Source: Halichondria panicea
Taxonomy: Eukaryota > Porifera > Demospongiae > Suberitida > Halichondriidae
Assembly: GCF_963675165.1 (NCBI RefSeq)
Contig: NC_087377.1
Location: forward strand, 12,138,632 to 12,202,631
Direction of reading: 5' to 3'
Length of the DNA: 64,000 nucleotides
Below, piece by piece: positions 58,216 to 64,000 of the stretch. The notes under the pieces were generated by a model that was given only the letters and a program-made list of their open reading frames with translations, was not told the DNA's origin and made no database searches. Position numbers and translations under genes: made by a program. How positions within the stretch are numbered: the stretch's first letter is position 1; each line of letters begins with the position of its first letter.

Positions 58216-60030
58216 TAATGCTTCTATTGTACACCTACCAGCTACTATGACGTCATTAGGAAGGTATATAGATGATGTAATCTAGGATTGGTTACTTGGA
58301 GAAACAACCCTAGACTAGGTAGCTTAGCTAGCTGCGGTTACCAACAAACCACACCCATATCATAGGTCAAAGGTCGTCAACTATCAAAGACTCAACTAGC
58401 GATCACTCAACTAGCGAAGGCTCAACTAGCGAAGCTCAACTGCAGAACACCAAGTTGAGAACACAACTGTTGAGTGACCTTCAGGGCCACCGTACAGTTG
58501 TCTCCTCAACCATTCCCAGCCTGTGCTTTACTCGAGGCTGTCTTCCTACGTTGAAGTAGACAGCCTCGAGTAACGCCGGGGCAACACGGATGGTTATTCG
58601 AGGTCGATTTTGTTGCCAATCCCTCTTTGCTCTATCTATGCCTCGAGGCAGCACAATGAAAATACCACGTGAAAGAGCAGCTCATGGTACCTACAGCGTG
58701 TGCATAGCTCAAACACAGCCCGCACAATCATTTTTTGAAAATTAGCAGTAGCCATGCATGCCGCCTATAGGCGGCTAAAGTGGGGAAAGGGTTAATGTAC
58801 TTGGGCGGGACTTATAAAATTTGTTGTTAATACCGGAAATGATCTTAAAGTTATATAGCATATCTGCTGAACCGCTTGGTCTCTTTTAAAAAAGTATGAA
58901 ATGGACACTCAGGACTCAGGAGTTAACATTGTGATATCTATTATGAAGTTTAGAATGTTTCTGTAATGCATATCTTTATGATGTCCCTATAATAGTATGA
59001 TGTCTCCTGCTTCAGAGAGTTCTTTTGGATTTAAAGTAACCATGCTATCTTTTCTTTCGTACAGTATAATTATTGTATCATGTTTCAGAACTCTCATCAA
59101 TGTTCACCTTACGCTTGTATCTGTTTCTTGATCTTTAAAAGCTGTTAATTTCTATATAATTCGTTTTTAGTGTGATGTAGATTTAAGGCTATACAACTAT
59201 AAATCTATGATACAACTCTGTTTACAGCTTCTAATTAATACAGTAGATTACTCTTGTCTTGTTTCGTGTGCAAATTGAATCAGTTCTTGCAATTTAATAG
59301 TTTTGGTAGATTACATTGTTGTCCCTGGAATTCTCTCCAATCTTTCTTCAACAGAGGCTTTCAGATTGCTTCAATAATTACTTTCAGTAACTTCTAAAAA
59401 CTTCTAAGAAATAAATACAGCTATATTGGTACACTTGGCTTGATTTTACTGCATTTCTATTCTCAGCTCCTATCTATCCATGCAATATGTGATTCCGCAA
59501 GAAATAAAAGCTTATTGTAGCAACTTTTTGCATAATCTGGAGAGAGTTAGAGATGAAAGACATGCTCACTTGTGTTTTTGTTCATTTTCATGTTTGGTTG
59601 ACAAAATAACGATCACCCTTGAGAAAAAATCACACACAGAACAAGCATTAAATGCTAAAATCATAAAAAACTGTTATAAAAATCAAATTCTACGCTATTT
59701 TTTACCCCTGTGGGAACAGCTGTTGTTTGCTAGACTCTTCCAGGGCTTGCGGAAAGCCCTTCTTGTTCACTCACTTTCTGAAGATTTTACAGTACATTAT
59801 AGCTTGACTTAGGTCACGCCCAGATACAATCAACACCAGGCCGAGGAGGAGACCGGATCGAGGCTAGTTCTGATGCATAACCACAATTACATCATTTGAA
59901 GCCAAATTTGGAGTCTTAGTGTAGACTGGGAATCAAAATTCTAGGCTCATTCCTCTCACTACTCTATCTATGTTTCATTGAGATACTGCAAGCTGAATAA
60001 GAGCATAGATAGTTCTAGTTCCTCTACTAT
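58216..60030. other. Mostly gene-free; palindrome and one unrecognised frame
   Basis: A 16-bp-arm inverted repeat (58528-58543 and 58558-58573, TTACTCGAGGCTGTCT) and transposon-end words (TTGCCAATCCCTCTTTGCTC) are present. A plus-strand frame at 59480-59812 (110 codons, QEIKAYCSNFLHNLERVRDE) is open but matches no family I know and has no splice partner. Confidence 0.3.
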
Positions 60031-60032
60031 CT

Positions 60033-63001
60033 ATGATGAGAGCAATGCAACTGTTTACAGCAAATACCCTGCAGTTGTTTGCTTTTACTGCAGGTAATTA
60101 TAAGAACTATAGCTACACATTATAGACGTCTGTCTTCACTAGCCTAAGTTTACATGTTTTGCAGCCTCACTGACAACATCTCCATCCACTGTGGCTTGTC
60201 CTGATGACACTGTCACCTTCACCTGCACTCTGCCTGGTAGTCTCATACGATGGACGGTGTTTGCTGCAATGGCTGCTCCACAAGGCCGGATAGAGTTGTT
60301 CAGAATCAATTTGATTCCCAACACCAATATTAATGAGACAGGAGGTGATCCAGCATTTCGTGGTGTTCTCACTGACTCCAGTGGACCCCTCACTGCCACT
60401 CTCACCTCACTGTCTGAGGCCTCCATTGTGGAGGGTACTATGGTGGAGTGTGATGGAGAGAGCTCACAAGAAGGTCCTCTCACCATCACTGTGCATGTGG
60501 CTGGTAGGTTCTTTTCATAAATAAATTTCTTGATCAACTTGATACACCCACATGCAGATCCACCCTCACGTCCACTCAACCCGAGAGTATCTTTCACTCT
60601 AAATCAACCCAGCTCCTCTAATATCACTCTGGACTGGGACTCCCCCTCCTCTACTGGTGGTGTGTCTGTCAGTTATGTCCTCACCATCTCCCCAACACCT
60701 CTCTCTGGGTCACCAGTAACCATGGAGACCACCTCTGCACAGATCACCGTTTTCTTTAACACACCCTACAATGTGATCATCAGAGCTGTCAACTGTGCTG
60801 GAATGAGCGACACCTCAATATTTACTGTACCATCCATAGGTCAGTGCAGGGGCGTAGCCAGGGGGGGGGGGCTCATGGTGCTCAAGCACCCCCTTTCTAT
60901 CTGAGATTGTACAAAAAGTGTACCTGATTGTCTAGCTGAGCACACCCTTCTCTTCCAGATCTTGCTGCAGTTAACTAGCTAGTAGGCAAGCAAAACAAAT
61001 TGGTCTTTAAACTGTGAGCTATTCTAGCTTAGATCTATAGACTAGTAGTCTGTTCTCTTTCATAGCTAAATAGGCTTCTCTAATGCACCTATCAATGTCA
61101 GTCCCCACTACCCCCCCTGCGGGGCATAGTGGGGACATAGTGGGGTTTTTTGGGGTTTTGATTCAGCAAGTAACCCCGAGGTGCGGGATAGGGTGGGGAA
61201 TTTGATTTCCTCAATATACAAACTTATAGCAGTAATATCCGGAAAAGTATAGCACATGCACACGTGTAGTCAAATCCCGGGGTTGTTAAGTGGGGGTATG
61301 GGAGGAGAAGTGGGGATTTGATTTCAACCAGGCCCCCTGGGGTGGGGCAATTGATATTGATGTAATCAAATCCCCACTAAACCCCGACATAGCCCGCATG
61401 GGGGGTAGTGGGGACTGGAATTGATAGGTGCATAAGCAAATAGAAGATTGGGCCACACCCAACTATTAATTACGACAGCATTAATTAGAGGTGTGGCTTC
61501 CGGTCAACCAAATATCGGCACTGCGTGGCTAAAAATCGGCCGCTTTGCGCCCTCTTCTTTCTATGATAGCACCCCCTTCCTCAAAATCCTGGCTACGCCC
61601 CTGCAGTATTATTAACCCGAGGTGCGCTGCGGTGCCACGGGTTATAGTAGTCGGTCATGCAGTCAGTCTGTCTGTCTGTCTGTCTGTCTGTTTGAGTCTA
61701 CTCACCTAGATGCAATAACACTGTGTTTGTACTATATTATGGGATAGCCTCAACGCAACAAGGTACATAGTTTGGCAGATTTTGATTTAAAGCTTCGTTG
61801 TCGAATAAAAGCTAGCAAAAGCTATAAGAAGCTAATAAGCTCGAACCTGTGCATGTTGGCCTAGATGTACACGCGGCTTTGCCTCTATAGACTCGCTAAT
61901 CCTGAAATTAACACTGAGGGTTTGCACTTCAGTGCTCTAGTTTACAATTATAAGCACTAAATTAGCGTCTTAGTTCATGTATACTCTTTCTCTACTCAGT
62001 TTCCTGTCCCTCCTCCCTCTCTGCTGCTAGTGGTGTGGTCATTGTCCAGATACCCAGTGTACCGACTGTGGGCTCCACACTGACCTTCACTTGTTTTGAA
62101 AGTAATCAAATGATACCCTCTACCTGTGGCAGTGATGGACAGTGGAGTCCTAACCCTGAGGATTTCATGTGCCCAACAATAGGTGAGTATAATTATAGAT
62201 GTGCAGTTTGCTTGCATTCAAGTTATGCATGGTATTTGACTGTATTGTTAAATACCAATAATTATAGTGACATGTGATGTTCCTGCGGCCCCCTCTATGG
62301 GTAGTGTGAACACTAATGGTCAGTCTTACACAGAGGGGTCACAGGTAACTTATCAGTGCAATGATGGACTGTTCCCCATGTGTGTTCTGACTGCCACTTG
62401 CACAAGAGATGGACAAAATGGAGTGTGGGAGCCTGATCCTAGTGTTGTGGTGTGCAGGACATCTCCAGGTAATGTAATTCTTCTCTAAACAAGATGTTCA
62501 TAGAGCATTCACTCCATGCGTTAAGCTTCATTGCGCAGCGGCAAAACGGATACTTTATAATATTATGGGTGAATCTATAAAGCAACAATTAGAAAACAGT
62601 GTTTTTGTCGCATTCGAAGATCGCCTACTATAATTATGAACTAGCCTATTATTTTTCAATTATTGTCTCATTAGCAGCCAGTCCAGTTCGCTCACACAGC
62701 TCATTTTTATGTCCACACACACACCAATCACTTTACCCCTGCTCCGCACGCACGGGGTAATTTATAATTAACTATGTGTATGCATGCACTGTCACAGTTA
62801 ACTGCTTTCTACCTGAGGAGCCCTCAAACAGAACTATAGTAAACTATGAAAGGTTGAATGTAACAGTGTTGGAGGGAACAGTGCTGACTTACCAGTGTGA
62901 CAATGGACTCTCACTGACTGGACCCAACACCATCACTTGCACTAATGCTGGAGTCTGGAGCACTGAGCCTGAGGCAATCAAGTGTGTGTCACCAACTGAA
63001 G
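60033..63001 (+). CDS. R8: Ig-FN3-sushi x3 receptor, 5' part (continues beyond the window)
   Basis: Exons 60033-60093, 60165-60503, 60558-60839, 62000-62182, 62268-62468 and 62798-63001, all phase 1, cover 423 residues: signal peptide (MMRAMQLF, LQLFAFTA; alternative starts at 60036 and 60045), Ig, FN3 and three sushi domains. The TM exon expected after 63001 is not in the last kilobase. The Ig and FN3 exons and the intron between them are almost identical to those of R6 on the opposite strand (49515-50174), apart from a 6-base insertion (two codons, HV) before the end of the Ig exon. Sushi 1 and 2 differ strongly from R6, while sushi 3 is close to R3. The FN3-sushi intron carries a 757-bp transposon. 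Whether its tail is the YEEV or the death-domain type cannot be seen. Confidence 0.85.
60847..61603. mobile_element. TIR element with CAGGGGCGTAGCCAGG ends in an R8 intron, with a nested element
   Basis: CAGGGGCGTAGCCAGG and its complement end the element; CAGTG and CAGTA flank it (5-bp duplication with one change). Inside, 61083-61434 is another inverted-repeat element (ATGCACCTATCAAT with GTCCCCACTACCCCCC, and complement), rich in GGGG runs. Confidence 0.7.
61660..61692. repeat. (GTCT)n microsatellite
   Basis: Seven to eight uninterrupted GTCT units in the R8 intron. Confidence 0.85.
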
Positions 63002-63004
63002 GTG

Positions 63005-64000
63005 AGAGTATAATTAACCTGAGGCACGTAGGCAACCACAGGAGTTATGGTAATCCCTTGGTTTGTTTGTGTGTGTATTTTAAGTATGCTCACCTGCATA
63101 TGGCTGCCATAGCGCCTTCGTTTACAGCATGGATATGTAATTATAATAGCCTCAACAAGTTATAATTATTTAAGCGGTAGATTTTGTAGCTTTGGATTAA
63201 AAGCAAGCAAAAAAAAGCTAAGAGAAGCTTATAACCTTAGGTACAATAATGTACGTGGCTTTAATTTTGGGTACGCCATTATACACATGCACGATATACA
63301 TCCATGTGGAGCCTTAGTTTTTCATGAGAAGAATTAATGGTCCGGGACTCCCAGAGCATGCCAGATGCCCCCATTTTCAGGGTGTGGCTTAGCAGGTGAT
63401 ATTTCACCTGCTTAAAATGTTCTAATATGTCCCACTTGGAGCATGTACATTTAGCACCTATATAAATTACCCCCTCACCCCCTCAACATTTGCACTATAT
63501 ACTTAATTAAAACTATTACTTTCATCGCGTCTACTATCCTTGGAGGTGGTTCCAAAGCTACATAACATAAAGCTACTAATAGCTAGCTTTTATACACCAT
63601 AATTATCATGATGAATTTTATTAGTCACAATTAATACTAGAGCACTGAAGTGCAAACCCTCGGCTGGTGACATGATTATAAAGAAACCAGAAGAGTGATA
63701 TAATGCAATGCATGTAGTGATGTATGACTGGCACAGCAACTCAGGAGCAATGAAACTAAACCAGACTAGAGGCATGCAGTGGTAATGAGGCATGCCCAGT
63801 GGACTAGGATCACAGCAAAGATGCCTGGAGTCTCAGAGAAGTATGATATGACTCCTGGGATCCTGGAGTCAGCTAACAGAGCAACAAACAAGTCACAATT
63901 CTAGCTTTCTATTGTAGTGACCCTTTTCCACTGTATTTGGTACGGGATCACTTCAGCTGTAAATACGGAGGATACCTCGAATAAAGGCCGCGTGTAGTTA
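63005..64000. other. No exon recognised; presumably R8 intron
   Basis: No TM or tail exon like R2 or R6 is seen. The words CAAAGCTACATAACATAAAG at 63552 repeat those at 3908. The last 100 bases hold no gene signal. Confidence 0.35.

Noticed and set aside
59480-59812. 110-codon open frame
   Set aside because: No domain, no splice partner, AT-rich; kept only as a note within the gene-free stretch.
60139-60597. 152-codon minus-strand open frame
   Set aside because: Antisense shadow of the R8 Ig exon; the same shadow appears opposite R6.

Overview
The window is animal nuclear DNA, most likely from a sponge (demosponge). This is inferred from GT-AG introns of about 50-700 bp with exons of 30-340 bp, many phase-1 extracellular domain exons (Ig, fibronectin III, sushi/CCP), ankyrin and death domains, AT-rich introns full of ATAATTAT-like words, and a dense load of short inverted-repeat transposons. 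No bacterial operon, rRNA, tRNA or CRISPR array was seen. All gene models below were spliced by eye; for the complete ones the exon lengths add up to an open frame from start to stop.

Layout. 0-1.1 kb: 3' end of an ankyrin-death-domain gene (+). 2.9-3.6 kb: fragments of a HEAT-repeat-like gene (-). 4.4-6.0 kb: two related TIR transposons with 7-bp target duplications. 6.3-7.5 kb: broken secreted-protein gene (-). 8.7-9.1 kb: Ig-like relic, followed by a TIR element. 12.7-29.9 kb: a cluster of receptor genes with the order signal peptide, Ig, FN3, sushi repeats, TM and a tail with YEEV/YGPV motifs. Here R2 (15.8-17.8 kb), R3 (21.9-23.9 kb) and R4 (25.2-27.5 kb, minus) look intact. R1 (12.8-15.6 kb), R5 (27.7-29.8 kb) and a relic at 18.7-21.0 kb are broken. 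30.5-41.1 kb: a gene graveyard of duplicated HEAT-like exons, death-domain exons, LINE relics and DNA transposons. 41-44.4 kb: mostly transposons. 44.6-50.3 kb (-): R6, a 799-aa receptor with the same kind of ectodomain but a tail of seven tyrosine motifs (three fitting the ITIM consensus), a death domain and a proline-rich end. 51.4-53.0 kb (+): R7, a small Ig-FN3 receptor of 317 aa. 54.3-56.5 kb: two minisatellite arrays in opposite orientation. 56.5-58.2 kb: a 1.7-kb TIR element with 9-bp target duplication. 60.0-63.0 kb (+): R8, a receptor continuing beyond the window.

How they fit together. R1-R8 form a local family of putative single-pass immune- or recognition-type receptors. Nearly all ectodomain exons are phase 1-1, and different paralogues share near-identical exons and introns in different combinations (R6 resembles R8 in Ig/FN3 but R1 in sushi 1-2), which suggests exon shuffling or gene conversion. 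R2/R3 have short tails, R4 has a YEEM variant, and R6 has a long signalling tail ending in a death domain. The prime candidate for a new system is therefore this cluster of diversifying receptors that share ectodomains but carry different signalling tails, including an ITIM-like plus death-domain tail. The signalling role is inference from motifs.
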